From NCBI GenBank assembly GCA_963789825.1, contig CAWBME010000006.1, forward strand, positions 124,001 to 188,000: DNA of 64,000 nucleotides, given 5' to 3'. The DNA comes from PFL42 sp963789825. GTDB lineage: Bacteria > Chloroflexota > Anaerolineae > Anaerolineales > E44-bin32. This document shows, in pieces, positions 53,882 to 62,702 of the stretch (positions are counted from its first letter, which is position 1; each line of letters opens with the position of its first letter). The notes under the pieces were generated by a model. The model worked only from the letters and a program-made list of their open reading frames with translations. It had not been told where the DNA came from and did no database searches. The position numbers and the translations under genes were made by a program.

Positions 53882-54763
53882 CTAGGCCAGGTTCTTCTTG
53901 CTGAGCTCATTCAGCCTCTCAACATGCGCCGGATCGAAGGCATCACCGAACTTCGTCTTTGGCAAGGACGTCTTCTTGGCCATCAGACCCTCATATTCGG
54001 CGTCGTCCACCATCGCCACACAACGTGCGATACTCGACTCTCCATCCACGAAGCGCCAGGGGAACATCCCAACGTTCACGCGCCGATTGAGCAGCAGATC
54101 GATCTCGCCGCCCAGGCATTCGGCATGGATGATGCCGTAGGGAAACATCTCCAGGTGCATCAGCTGGTACTTGCTGTCGTCGAAGTAGTCGGCCAGCGGC
54201 ATTCCATGCTTCTTCTTGAACACTTTGTCTGCCTGACGGGCCTGGCGCGGCATCCAGTCACGGATGATGGTGTTCATCGGGTGGTCGGCGCTGCCGCAAT
54301 CCACGCCGATCCAGCGCAGCTTCTTCGACTTGGCCCACTCAGCGAACTCACGGTCGGGGCCAGGGTGCATGACCATGTAACGGATTTCGTTGGCCGTGGG
54401 CATATCCCAGCCGAAGTGATGATAGCCGGTATGGATGATGAGAATGTCACCCTCACGGACCTCGACACGTTCATCGACCATCTTGCTGGTGTACACATCG
54501 TAGTCGCCGCTGATGTCACTCAGATCCACGATGGCGGCCTCGTGCACCAGGAAATCCATATCCAGCGAGGCGATGTCCTTGCCCGGGGTATGGAAGTGGA
54601 TCTCACCATCCAGGTGGGTACCCAGATGGTTGGAGTGAGTCAGCACCTGCCCGTTGGCCCCATTGGGCGCCAGGCGCTTGAAGTACTTCAACTGCAATGG
54701 CTCGTACGTGGGCCATGGGGGTGTGGCGATACCGAGAGGGATGGTGAGATCAATGAATTTCAT
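53882..54763 (-). CDS. cyclase-family (kynurenine formamidase-like) metal-dependent hydrolase
   Basis: 293 residues: MKFIDLTIPLGIATPPWPTY start, and the family metal motif HxGTHxDGxxH in HSNHLGTHLDGEIHFHTPGKD. DLSDISGDYDVYTSKMV and GDILIIHTGYHHFGWD follow, and WIGVDCGSADHPMNTIIRDWMP completes the fold. The family hydrolyses amides or lactones such as N-formylkynurenine. The ATG at 54763 follows a GGAG-like site, whereas 54829 would add a serine/proline leader. It sits between the molybdenum hydroxylase and the thiolase cluster; ring opening of a hydroxylated heterocycle would be a coherent job. Confidence 0.88.
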   Translation of the reverse strand: MKFIDLTIPLGIATPPWPTYEPLQLKYFKRLAPNGANGQVLTHSNHLGTHLDGEIHFHTPGKDIASLDMDFLVHEAAIVDLSDISGDYDVYTSKMVDERVEVREGDILIIHTGYHHFGWDMPTANEIRYMVMHPGPDREFAEWAKSKKLRWIGVDCGSADHPMNTIIRDWMPRQARQADKVFKKKHGMPLADYFDDSKYQLMHLEMFPYGIIHAECLGGEIDLLLNRRVNVGMFPWRFVDGESSIARCVAMVDDAEYEGLMAKKTSLPKTKFGDAFDPAHVERLNELSKKNLA

Positions 54764-54976
54764 GGTCTTGCTCCTGTTTGGGTTTGGGCAACTCGATTGT
54801 GGCTCTCCACTCCGGGGGAGGAGCCTCAAGAACTGCTTTGCAACACTGCCCCGTCGCGCATCACCGAAGCGGCCTCGCCTACTCCCTCAACCCTGGCAAG
54901 GTCGGGGGCTCCCAACATCCGGCTGAATGAAGCCCGATCCAGGCTGTGCTTGTCAACACCTCACCTGTCATAGCCA

Positions 54977-57331
54977 TCACTCCACAACCCCGGCCTCCAG
55001 CATGGCCAGGTACACCTTTTCTGCGGTGAAGGGAGGCCCCTCAAGACGGACCCCGACTGCGTCGTAGATGGCATTGGCTATGGCAGGGATGGTTGGCACC
55101 ATCGAATGCTCGCCGATCCCCCGCGCTCCCCACGGCCCATCGTCCTGCGCCACCTCGACAATGAAGGACTGCAGGTCCGTGGGGGCATCGGCCGTGGTGG
55201 CGATACGGTAGTCGACGAAGCTAGGGCTTCTCACCACGCCGTCCTTCAGGTTCAGGCTCTCAAACAAGGCCGAGCTCATGCCTTGAACAAAGCCACCTTC
55301 CATTTGCGCTTTCACCATGTCCGGGTTGATGGCTTTGCCAACATCAAAGGTGGATACACCCCTGAGGATATCGATGCGGCCGGTGTCCAGATCCACTTCC
55401 AATTCGACAGCTTGCGCCCCGGTGGTGTAGTGCACAACGGCGCGTTGGCCCTGCCCGGTTTCGGCATCCAGACCGGTGACGTAGGTGGGCATGAACTTCC
55501 CGCGCCCGATGACCGGACCGCCCGTCCAGCCCTGGCCATCCGGCTTCGGCAGGCCGTAGATGGCGAGGTTCTTGAGGGGAATCTCCTTCTCGCTCTTGTA
55601 CGAGATCACCACGCCATTGACAAGATCCAGGTCTTCGGGGGTTTCTCCCCAAGATTCAGCCACCGTATCCAGAATCTGCTGCTTCGCATCCTGGGCGGCG
55701 TTGACAATGGCATTCCCCATGCTCCAGGTGAGTCGGCTGGCCACGGTCTGCCACTCGTACGGGCTATAGCGCGTATCGACCGGCGTGGCAATGCGGACGG
55801 ACTCGTACGGGACGCCCAGGGCGGCGGCGGCCATCTGGGCGGCGACGGTGAAGACCCCCTGCCCGAGTTCCTGTCCGCCGACACCCACCGTGACCGTGCC
55901 GTCCTCGGCCAGCTCGACCCAGGCGCTGGAGCCCGCATTGGGGGGCATGGCCGGGGCCTTCCACATCAGGGCCAGCCCTTTGCCGCGCCGCTTGTTGGGG
56001 GCACTGGGCGGAGCCTTCTTTCCCCACCCGATGGCCTCGGCGGTCTTCTCGATGCAGAGGGACAGCCCGGTCGGATGCATCTTGCTCCCGGTCGGCAGCG
56101 TGCTGCCGGTCTTCAGGCAGTTGAGCCTGCGAAACTCAACCGCATCCATCCCGACCTGAAGGGCAAGCTCGTCGATGCATTGCTCCAATCCGGCGTGCAT
56201 CTCGGGCATCCCGAAGCCCCGCATCGGGCCGCCAACCGGATGATTGGTGTAGACACAGTAGCTGTCGGTCTTGATGTTGGGCACTTCGTACGGGCCGCTG
56301 CTGCTGTAGCCGGCGGCCCGCGTGACGTTGACGCCGTATTCCGTGTAGGCCCCGCCGTCCCAGTAGAATACGTTCTCCATGGCCAGGAGCCGTCCCTTGG
56401 CGTCGCAGCCCATCTTGAAGTGGGCGACCAGTCCCTGGCGCACAAAGGCCGTGTAGAATTCCTCTTCACGGGTCAGCAGCAGCTTCACCGATCGTCCGCG
56501 TACCTTCGTGGCAATCGCCACCACCAGGGCCTCCATGCTGACCCCGGCCTTGCTTCCAAATCCGCCGCCCACCAGCGGCGCGATCACGCGCATTCGGCTC
56601 TGGGAGATCCCCATCGACTGGGCGATGAGATTGCGCTGCGCGAACGGCGACTGCGAACTTCCCCACAGCGTGATCTCCCCGGACTGTTCCACCTGGGCCA
56701 CGGCGACGTGGGGCTCAATGGGCACGTGCTGGATGTGGGGAATGCGGTACTTGCGCTCGACGATGGCGGCGCACTGGCCCCAGGCGCTGTCGACATCGCC
56801 CCTGCGGATCTTGAAGTGATTGGAGATGTTCGTCCCCGGCTTGGGGAAGATGAAGTTGGCGACCACATACTGGCCGAGATCGGGATGAAGCAGTGCCGCG
56901 TTGGGCCGGGTACCCAGTTCGGGGTCCAGGACCGGCTCGAGGACTTCGTACTCCACGTCGATCAAGTCGAGGGCCTTCTGGGCGATCTCTTCGCTGATGG
57001 CGGCCACCCCCGCCACCGGATCACCGACGTAGCGCACGCGGTCGCGGCAGAAGATGTACCGGTCCTGAAGATACAACCCGATATAGCCAGGGAAATCCTC
57101 GCCGGTGACGACGGCCTTCACGCCAGGTAAGGCACGGGCGCGGGCCGTGTCGATCTTCCGGATGAGGGCGTGCGGATGGGGACTGCGCTTGATGCGGGCG
57201 TGCAGCAGCGAATCCCCGAACTGGATGTCATCCGCAAAGACCGCCGCGCCCGTCACCTTCTGACGGGCATCGATGCGGGGAGCGCTCTCACCGATGGGGC
57301 TGGCCGTGGATTGCGAGCCGGCGCTTTTCAT
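54977..57331 (-). CDS. xanthine dehydrogenase-family large subunit (molybdopterin-binding)
   Basis: 784 residues. The N-terminal hammerhead domain shows RIDARQKVTGAAVFADDI and DRVRYVGDPVAGVAAISEEIAQKALDLIDVEYE. The Mo domain includes QSPFAQRNLIAQSMGI, PLVGGGFGSKAGVSMEALVVAIATK, VTRAAGYSSSGPYEVPN, PVGGPMRGFGMPEMH and GVGGQELGQGVFTVAAQMAAAALG. The C-terminal GARGIGEHSMVPTIPAIANAIYDAVG holds the catalytic Glu. It hydroxylates a purine, nicotinate or similar heterocycle; the arginine/glutamate specificity pair cannot be assigned by eye. The start at 57331 is preferred to 57355. Confidence 0.92.
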   Translation of the reverse strand: MKSAGSQSTASPIGESAPRIDARQKVTGAAVFADDIQFGDSLLHARIKRSPHPHALIRKIDTARARALPGVKAVVTGEDFPGYIGLYLQDRYIFCRDRVRYVGDPVAGVAAISEEIAQKALDLIDVEYEVLEPVLDPELGTRPNAALLHPDLGQYVVANFIFPKPGTNISNHFKIRRGDVDSAWGQCAAIVERKYRIPHIQHVPIEPHVAVAQVEQSGEITLWGSSQSPFAQRNLIAQSMGISQSRMRVIAPLVGGGFGSKAGVSMEALVVAIATKVRGRSVKLLLTREEEFYTAFVRQGLVAHFKMGCDAKGRLLAMENVFYWDGGAYTEYGVNVTRAAGYSSSGPYEVPNIKTDSYCVYTNHPVGGPMRGFGMPEMHAGLEQCIDELALQVGMDAVEFRRLNCLKTGSTLPTGSKMHPTGLSLCIEKTAEAIGWGKKAPPSAPNKRRGKGLALMWKAPAMPPNAGSSAWVELAEDGTVTVGVGGQELGQGVFTVAAQMAAAALGVPYESVRIATPVDTRYSPYEWQTVASRLTWSMGNAIVNAAQDAKQQILDTVAESWGETPEDLDLVNGVVISYKSEKEIPLKNLAIYGLPKPDGQGWTGGPVIGRGKFMPTYVTGLDAETGQGQRAVVHYTTGAQAVELEVDLDTGRIDILRGVSTFDVGKAINPDMVKAQMEGGFVQGMSSALFESLNLKDGVVRSPSFVDYRIATTADAPTDLQSFIVEVAQDDGPWGARGIGEHSMVPTIPAIANAIYDAVGVRLEGPPFTAEKVYLAMLEAGVVE

Positions 57332-57381
57332 GCAGTCTCTCCCCTCTGGCCACACGAATCCGGCCAGGCCGATCCCTTGGG

Positions 57382-57861
57382 TCAGCCGGCGGCCGCCTGC
57401 ATTCTGGCTGCTTCCTTGACGCTCTCAATGATGCGCACATATCCCGTGCAGCGGCACAAGTTGCCGACCAGCGCCTCGCGGATCTCATCCTCACCCGGAT
57501 TCGGGTTCCGCTGCAGCAGCGCGTGCGAGGAGATCAGGATACCGGGGGTGCAGAACCCGCACTGCACTCCCCCTTGACGGAGGATGGTTTCCTGAATGGG
57601 GATCAGCCGTTCTTCGCTGGCCAGCCCCTCTACGGTGACGATCGTGGCTCCGTCACATTCGACCGCCAAGACCATACAGCTGTTGACCGGTTCACCGTTC
57701 AGCAGCACGGTACACGCGCCGCACTCGCCGGCCGAACAACCGTTCTTGGTGCCGGTCAGCGCCAGCTTCTCCCGCAACATGCGCATGAGCGTCATGTTGG
57801 CGGGGACGGCCACCTCTTCCGGCTCATCATTGATGGTGACATGGATCTCATGCAGTGCCAT
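57382..57861 (-). CDS. xanthine dehydrogenase-family small subunit ([2Fe-2S] protein)
   Basis: 159 residues with two [2Fe-2S] clusters: the ferredoxin-type set Cys42, Cys47, Cys50 and Cys62, and the helical set Cys101, Cys104, Cys136 and Cys138 (VQCGFCTPG and NLCRCTGY). It passes electrons from molybdenum to FAD. The ATG at 57861 has GAGGGACCT directly upstream. It lies 50 bp before the large-subunit gene. Confidence 0.95.
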   Translation of the reverse strand: MALHEIHVTINDEPEEVAVPANMTLMRMLREKLALTGTKNGCSAGECGACTVLLNGEPVNSCMVLAVECDGATIVTVEGLASEERLIPIQETILRQGGVQCGFCTPGILISSHALLQRNPNPGEDEIREALVGNLCRCTGYVRIIESVKEAARMQAAAG

Positions 57862-57908
57862 AGGTCCCTCGAAGGATGGCTGCCGGGACGGGTTCGTCCA
57901 CATGAGGA

Positions 57909-58807
57909 CTAGTCCGTCATCCGGTCAGTTGGCTCCAGACCTGCGTCAAGCGCTGTGGCGGACAGATTCCGGACCATCAGTCTGCGGTAGCGTGCGCTTC
58001 CGCGCACGTCGTCAATCGGCGAGCAGGCGTCGGCCGCCAGCTGCGCCGCTTCCTGCAGCGCCTCGGGCGTGATCGGGTGGCTGGCCAGGTGATTCTCCGC
58101 CTCCACGGGCACCAGCGGCACCGGGGCCACCGAGGCCAGCGCCAGGCGAAAGCGGTAGCCGGATGGGCAACTCAAGTCCGGGTGGACCAGTGCCGTCACG
58201 CCGACGATCGAGAGGTCGCTCAGCTGGTTGCGTCCCAGTTTGAGATACACCCCGGCACATCCTTTGGGGGGAGAGGCAGGTGGATGGCCGTCACAACATC
58301 TCCCGCTTCAAGCGTGGTCTTGCCAGGGCCAAGGAAGAACGATTCCAGCCGCACCTGGCGCGGGCCCTGCACCCCGTGGACGTGCAGCACGCCGTTCAGC
58401 ACCAGGCAGGCCCCGATGGTATCCCCGGCGGGGGAAGCGTTGCAGAGGTTGCCGACAACGGTCGCCCGGGTGCGCAGCGGGTAGCTGGCGACGGAGCGGC
58501 ATGCCTCGGCCAGCAGGGGGTAGTGGGTCCTCACCTCGGCGGCTGCGATTACCTGATTCATGCTGACGGCGGCACCGAGCGTGAGGCCGGCCTTAGGGTC
58601 AAAGCGCAGTTCGTTTGTCCCGTCCAGCCCTTTCACATCCACCAGAAATCGGGGGGTCAGGATTCCATCCCGCATGCGAACCAGCACATCGGTTCCTCCC
58701 AGGAACGGACGCGCTTCCCCGGGATGGAGGGAAAGGAACTCGCTGGCTTCGCCCAGCGTACGGGGCCGGAGGTAGTCAAACTCAGGAAGCGTCGGATGAG
58801 TGTTCAT
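57909..58807 (-). CDS. xanthine dehydrogenase-family FAD-binding subunit, frameshifted near 58252
   Basis: About 298 residues when restored. FDYLRPRTLGEASEFLSLHPGEARPFLGGTDVLVRMRDG includes the FAD loop GGTD. Further segments are LTLGAAVSMNQVI, YPLLAEACRSVASYPLRTRATVVGNLCNASPAGDT and EAGDVVTAIHLPL. A one-base change in the GGGG run near 58252 splits off the C-terminal domain (VYLKLGRNQLSDLSIVGVTALV). First gene of the hydroxylase trio. The ATG at 58807 is followed immediately by the conserved start. Confidence 0.88.
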
Positions 58808-58949
58808 GGTCCTGACATCTTCCTTCTCACAGTGGGATTGGAGTCGCAATGCTCTCGCCGAAGGGGTCTCACCCTCCGCTTGACATTGCATACTGAGAAT
58901 AGCATGAACTCATGGCCTGAACCATCAGCAGAACACCCGGAGCTCGTCA

Positions 58950-59825
58950 TCACTCTCTCTTGTAGGGAAGCCCCAGAGCGTCGGGCTTGGCGGCGCCCCA
59001 GCGGGAACTGAACCACTTCGTGGACATCAGCACCAGGACGGCAATGGTGATGATGAAGGGCACGGTCCTCCAGATGTACCTGGACAGCACGCCGGGCAGG
59101 ATCAGCTGAGGGTTAAGCGAGAGCTGCCACAGGGTGCCGAACAGGATCGAACCGCCGAAAAGGATGAAGGGATTCCACATGGAGAAGAAGACCAGGGCAA
59201 GTGCGATGAAGCCCCAGCCCAACAGGAAGTTGATGCTCCATACCGGATTGTAGTCCAAGGAGTAGATCGCCCCCGCAAGGCCCATGAGCATCCCGCTGAC
59301 AACGACGCTCAGGTAGCGGGTCCGGGTGACGTTGACGCCAGAAACTTCGGTGACCGAGGGGCTTTCTCCCGCCGATCGTATCCGCAGCCCCAGGGTGGTC
59401 TTGGAGAATACCCACCAGGTCAGGGCCACCAGTCCGATGGCGAGGAAGAAGAAGGGCGAAAGTCCCGCCAGGTCGGGAATCCTCTCCATGCCCAGCGGCC
59501 CCGTGTAGGGGTACCCGAGGTAGGCCGTCAGGCCAAAGCCCAGGATCCAGATCCCCATCCCGTTCACGACCTGGTCGCCGCCCAGGGTGATGGAGAGGAA
59601 GCCGTGCAGCGCGGCGATGAGGCCTCCAATGACAATGGCCGCCAGGAACCCGAGGAGATAGTTCCCGGTGGTCTTGGCCACAATGAATCCCAGGGTGGCC
59701 CCGAAGAGCATCACGCCTTCGATGCCAACGTTGAGGATCCCCGAGCGCTGTCCGATCAGCTCGCCGAGCGCCGCGATCGTGAAGATCGTAGAGGCGTTCA
59801 GGCTTCTCGCTGCAAACTCCCACAT
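58950..59825 (-). CDS. BMP-type ABC transporter permease (YufQ/NupQ-like)
   Basis: 291 residues with eight or nine helices: TIFTIAALGELIGQRSGILNVGIEGVMLFGATLGFI is the family signature. GDQVVNGMGIWILGFGLTAYLGYPYTGP follows, then VTEVSGVNVTRTRYLSVVVSGMLMGLAGAIYSL. It pairs with the next upstream permease, whose stop lies 1 bp before this ATG. These systems import nucleosides, purines or related heterocycles. Confidence 0.9.
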   Translation of the reverse strand: MWEFAARSLNASTIFTIAALGELIGQRSGILNVGIEGVMLFGATLGFIVAKTTGNYLLGFLAAIVIGGLIAALHGFLSITLGGDQVVNGMGIWILGFGLTAYLGYPYTGPLGMERIPDLAGLSPFFFLAIGLVALTWWVFSKTTLGLRIRSAGESPSVTEVSGVNVTRTRYLSVVVSGMLMGLAGAIYSLDYNPVWSINFLLGWGFIALALVFFSMWNPFILFGGSILFGTLWQLSLNPQLILPGVLSRYIWRTVPFIITIAVLVLMSTKWFSSRWGAAKPDALGLPYKRE

Positions 59826-59826
59826 T

Positions 59827-60939
59827 CTATGGCTCCCTTTCCATCTTCTTCCAGACGATGGTGTTGCGATAGAAGAACTGGAAGGCGACGAGGGTGATCA
59901 TCAGTACCCCGAGCAGGGCGTAGTCGATGCCGTACCCCAGCTGGAGCTGTCCCTGGACGAACCGACCTCCGTTGGTCAGCCCGCCGAAAAGCAGAGCGAT
60001 AGGAATGGCCGCCAGAGGGTTGCCCTGGGAGATCAGCCCACAAATGATCCCGTAGAAGGACAGATCGCCGAAGTCCCCGTAGTTCAGGGGGATCTTGGAT
60101 ACACCGGGGACGGCGGCGAAGTAGTGATATCCGGCGAGGCCGGCGATCGCCCCGCCCAGGATGAACACCAGCAGCGGCACATTCTGCGGACTGATGCCCG
60201 CGTATTTGGCCGCCGACGGGCTCAGCCCGAAGGCCTTGATCCGATAGCCCAGGGTCATCTTGGCAAACATGAAGTACAGCAGCGCCGCCAATCCCAGGGC
60301 AATGGGGATGGTGAAGCTCCCCCCCAGCGCCGTGGGCGCGTAGACTGACTCCGACAGCTTGAACCCCTCGCCTTCCCCGCCCCCGCCCATGAAGGGGCCT
60401 CCCTCCTTGATCATGTAGGCGATCAGCCAGAAGACAATCGAGTTCAGCATCATGGTCACGAGGATTTCGTTAGTGTTGAACCTTCCTTTGAGGAAACCCG
60501 GGATGGCTCCGACCACCGCCCCACCCAGGAGCGCCCCGAGCATCATCAGCGCGATGATGATCCCCGGCGCCACGGTCGGGTTCTGGGATTCCCTGGCGCC
60601 GAAGGCCAGCGCTACGCCGAAGGAGACCAGCGCTCCACCGTACAGCTGGCCGGCCATGCCGATGTTCCACAGCCCGGCCCTCATCGGGACGATGAATGCG
60701 CAAGTGCACAGCAGGATGAAGATCGATCGGTTGATCGTCAGGGGCAGCCCGAACTGGTTGGCAAAGGCATAAGAGAAGATGGCCCGATACCCTGTCAGCG
60801 GATTGACTCCGTCCTGGAGGAAGACGAGGCCCATCAGCGCCAGGCCGGCGAGAATCGCCAACAGGGAGATGTTCGTCGCCTCCCAGCCGGTGACCCTGAC
60901 CTTCTTCTCGAGCTTCACCTCATAACTGCCGAGTTTCAT
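59827..60939 (-). CDS. BMP-type ABC transporter permease (YufP/NupP-like)
   Basis: 370 residues with about ten helices: RSIFILLCTCAFIVPMRAGLWNIGMAGQLYGGALVSFGVAL, then GAIPGFLKGRFNTNEILVTMMLNSIVFWLIAYMI. FGLSPSAAKYAGISPQNVPLLVFILGGAIAGLAGYHYFAAVPG and YGIICGLISQGNPLAAIPIALLFGGLTNGG complete the family pattern. It starts 4 bp after the ATPase stop, so the cassette is tightly coupled. Confidence 0.9.
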   Translation of the reverse strand: MKLGSYEVKLEKKVRVTGWEATNISLLAILAGLALMGLVFLQDGVNPLTGYRAIFSYAFANQFGLPLTINRSIFILLCTCAFIVPMRAGLWNIGMAGQLYGGALVSFGVALAFGARESQNPTVAPGIIIALMMLGALLGGAVVGAIPGFLKGRFNTNEILVTMMLNSIVFWLIAYMIKEGGPFMGGGGEGEGFKLSESVYAPTALGGSFTIPIALGLAALLYFMFAKMTLGYRIKAFGLSPSAAKYAGISPQNVPLLVFILGGAIAGLAGYHYFAAVPGVSKIPLNYGDFGDLSFYGIICGLISQGNPLAAIPIALLFGGLTNGGRFVQGQLQLGYGIDYALLGVLMITLVAFQFFYRNTIVWKKMEREP

Positions 60940-60943
60940 GCCT

Positions 60944-62482
60944 CTATACCTTCTGCTTCAAACCAGCCATCATGGCTCCGATGTCCTCTCGCCTGGCCTG
61001 CTCGATCGGGATGATGCCCATGAACTCGCCCTCGTAGATCGGCGCCACGCGATCGCTCAGCGACAGGACCTCATCCAGGTCTTCCGAGATGAGCAGGATG
61101 GCGGCGCGCTGGCGCTTCGCCTCGAGCAACTTGTTCTGAACGAATTCGGTGGCGCCCACATCCAGTCCCTGGGTGGGAAGGTTGGCGATGATCAGCCGGG
61201 GCTTGCGGGACAGCACCCGCGCCAGGATGAGTTTCTGGAGGTTGCCGCCAGACATGCTCTTGGCCAAGCTATCCGGACCAGGGGTGGCGATGCCGTATTC
61301 GGAGATGAGTTCTTGCGTGAGCGTGCGCGTCTTCCGCGAATCCACGATCCCCCAACGGGAGAAGGCGCCGTCAAAATGGTAGTTCATCAGGACGTTGTCC
61401 ACCAGGGAGTAGTCGCCAATCGAACCCACATCGATCCGGTCCGAAGGGATGTAGCCCATGCCGTTCTTCCAGCGTTCCAGGCTGCCAGAACGGGTGATGT
61501 TGATGCCGTCCATCAGTACCCTGCCGGCCACGGTCTTGCGCAGCCCCGCCAGCACCTCAGCCAGGACCTGCTGTCCGTTCCCGGAGACTCCGGCAATTCC
61601 GAAGATCTCGCCTTCATGCACAGAAAAGGAGACGCCCTTCAGGGCCAGCAGCCCCTTGTCGTTCAGGGCGGAGAGGTCGTCCACCTCGAGGATGGGCTTG
61701 CCCTGCTCGACCTCCACATGTTCCAGCCGGAAGATCACTTCGCGGCCCACCATCTCCTGCGCCAGACTGTTCTCGGTTGCCTCCGCCGTGCGAAGGCGGG
61801 CGGTGACTTTGCCCCGCCGGAGGACCGTAACCCGTTCGCTGATCGTGAGCACAATGGGAAGTTTGTGGGTAATGAAGGGGACAAGGGCGAGATCGTCTCC
61901 AGTCATAATGCGGATCGACGCCAGGAGCTTCTGCGTTTCCGGAGGCGCCAGGGCCGAAGTGGGCTCATCCAGGATGAGGATCCGGGCGCCTCGATACAGG
62001 GTCTTCACGATCTCCACGGACTGCTTTTCGCCCTCCGACAGCTGCCAGACCTTCGCCTTGAGGTCGACCTTGAAGCCGTATCGGTCGCATAGCTCCGCAA
62101 CTTCGTCTCGGATCCGCGGCAGGTCAGGGATCCTCCCCGCTCTAGGGTGACCCAGGATGATGTTCTCGATGACCGTGTGAGCGGGGATCAGCTTGCGGTT
62201 CTGGTGAACCATCCCGACGCCAAGGTGAATGGCGTCGAGCGGCGAGTGGAAGGTCACCTTCTCCCCATGCACATAGATCTCGCCCTCGTCGGGCTGGAGG
62301 AGGCCGAACAGGATCTTCATCAGGGTTGTCTTGCCGGCGCCGTTCTCACCGAGGATGGCGTGGATCTCACCGGCCCGGATCTCGAAATCGATGTGGTCAT
62401 TGGCGAGGACCCCGGGGAATCGCTTCGTGATTCCCCTTGCCTCCAGGACAGTGTCGCCGCGTTTCACGGGTTGGATGGGCAT
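60944..62482 (-). CDS. BMP-type ABC transporter ATPase (YufO/NupO-like, double cassette)
   Basis: 512 residues with two nucleotide-binding domains. The first is complete: GENGAGKTTLMKILFGL, QLSEGEKQSVEIVKTLYR and ILILDEPTSAL. The second has the degenerate Walker A GVSGNGQQVLAEVLAG, signature SMSGGNLQKLILARVL, and IIANLPTQGLD in place of a normal Walker B, all typical of sugar/nucleoside double-cassette ATPases. The ATG at 62482 is chosen over 62677 because the upstream residues are arginine-rich and run through the intergenic hairpin. Confidence 0.93.
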   Translation of the reverse strand: MPIQPVKRGDTVLEARGITKRFPGVLANDHIDFEIRAGEIHAILGENGAGKTTLMKILFGLLQPDEGEIYVHGEKVTFHSPLDAIHLGVGMVHQNRKLIPAHTVIENIILGHPRAGRIPDLPRIRDEVAELCDRYGFKVDLKAKVWQLSEGEKQSVEIVKTLYRGARILILDEPTSALAPPETQKLLASIRIMTGDDLALVPFITHKLPIVLTISERVTVLRRGKVTARLRTAEATENSLAQEMVGREVIFRLEHVEVEQGKPILEVDDLSALNDKGLLALKGVSFSVHEGEIFGIAGVSGNGQQVLAEVLAGLRKTVAGRVLMDGINITRSGSLERWKNGMGYIPSDRIDVGSIGDYSLVDNVLMNYHFDGAFSRWGIVDSRKTRTLTQELISEYGIATPGPDSLAKSMSGGNLQKLILARVLSRKPRLIIANLPTQGLDVGATEFVQNKLLEAKRQRAAILLISEDLDEVLSLSDRVAPIYEGEFMGIIPIEQARREDIGAMMAGLKQKV

Positions 62483-62609
62483 GGTGTCAACCTGTGCCTG
62501 CCAATGGTGCTTGCCGGGCCGCCTTCGTCGGTCACGCACCCGGAGATCCGGATCCACGCGCCCAGGCCGATCGCGGCCGCAGGGGGCGCATCTCGGACCA
62601 GCCTGAAGC

Positions 62610-62656
62610 GTGAGGCTCTCGTCCCGAGGTCTGCTCCCACAGGACGAGAGCCTCAC
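62610..62656 (-). terminator. intergenic hairpin between BMP lipoprotein and ATPase genes
   Basis: GTGAGGCTCTCGTCC and GGACGAGAGCCTCAC form a perfect 15-bp stem around a 17-nt loop, 46 bp after the BMP-protein stop. No T-tract follows on the minus strand. It probably lets the binding protein be made in excess over the membrane components. Confidence 0.6.
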
Positions 62657-62702
62657 CTGTCTGTGACTACTCGTCACCCATCATGCGGACCGACACACCG
62701 TA

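Noticed and set aside
55106..57130. 674-residue plus-strand frame opposite the molybdenum hydroxylase gene
   Set aside because: It is the antisense shadow of the large subunit. Its composition is His/Gly/Gln-rich and it has no domain, while the minus-strand protein is clearly conserved.
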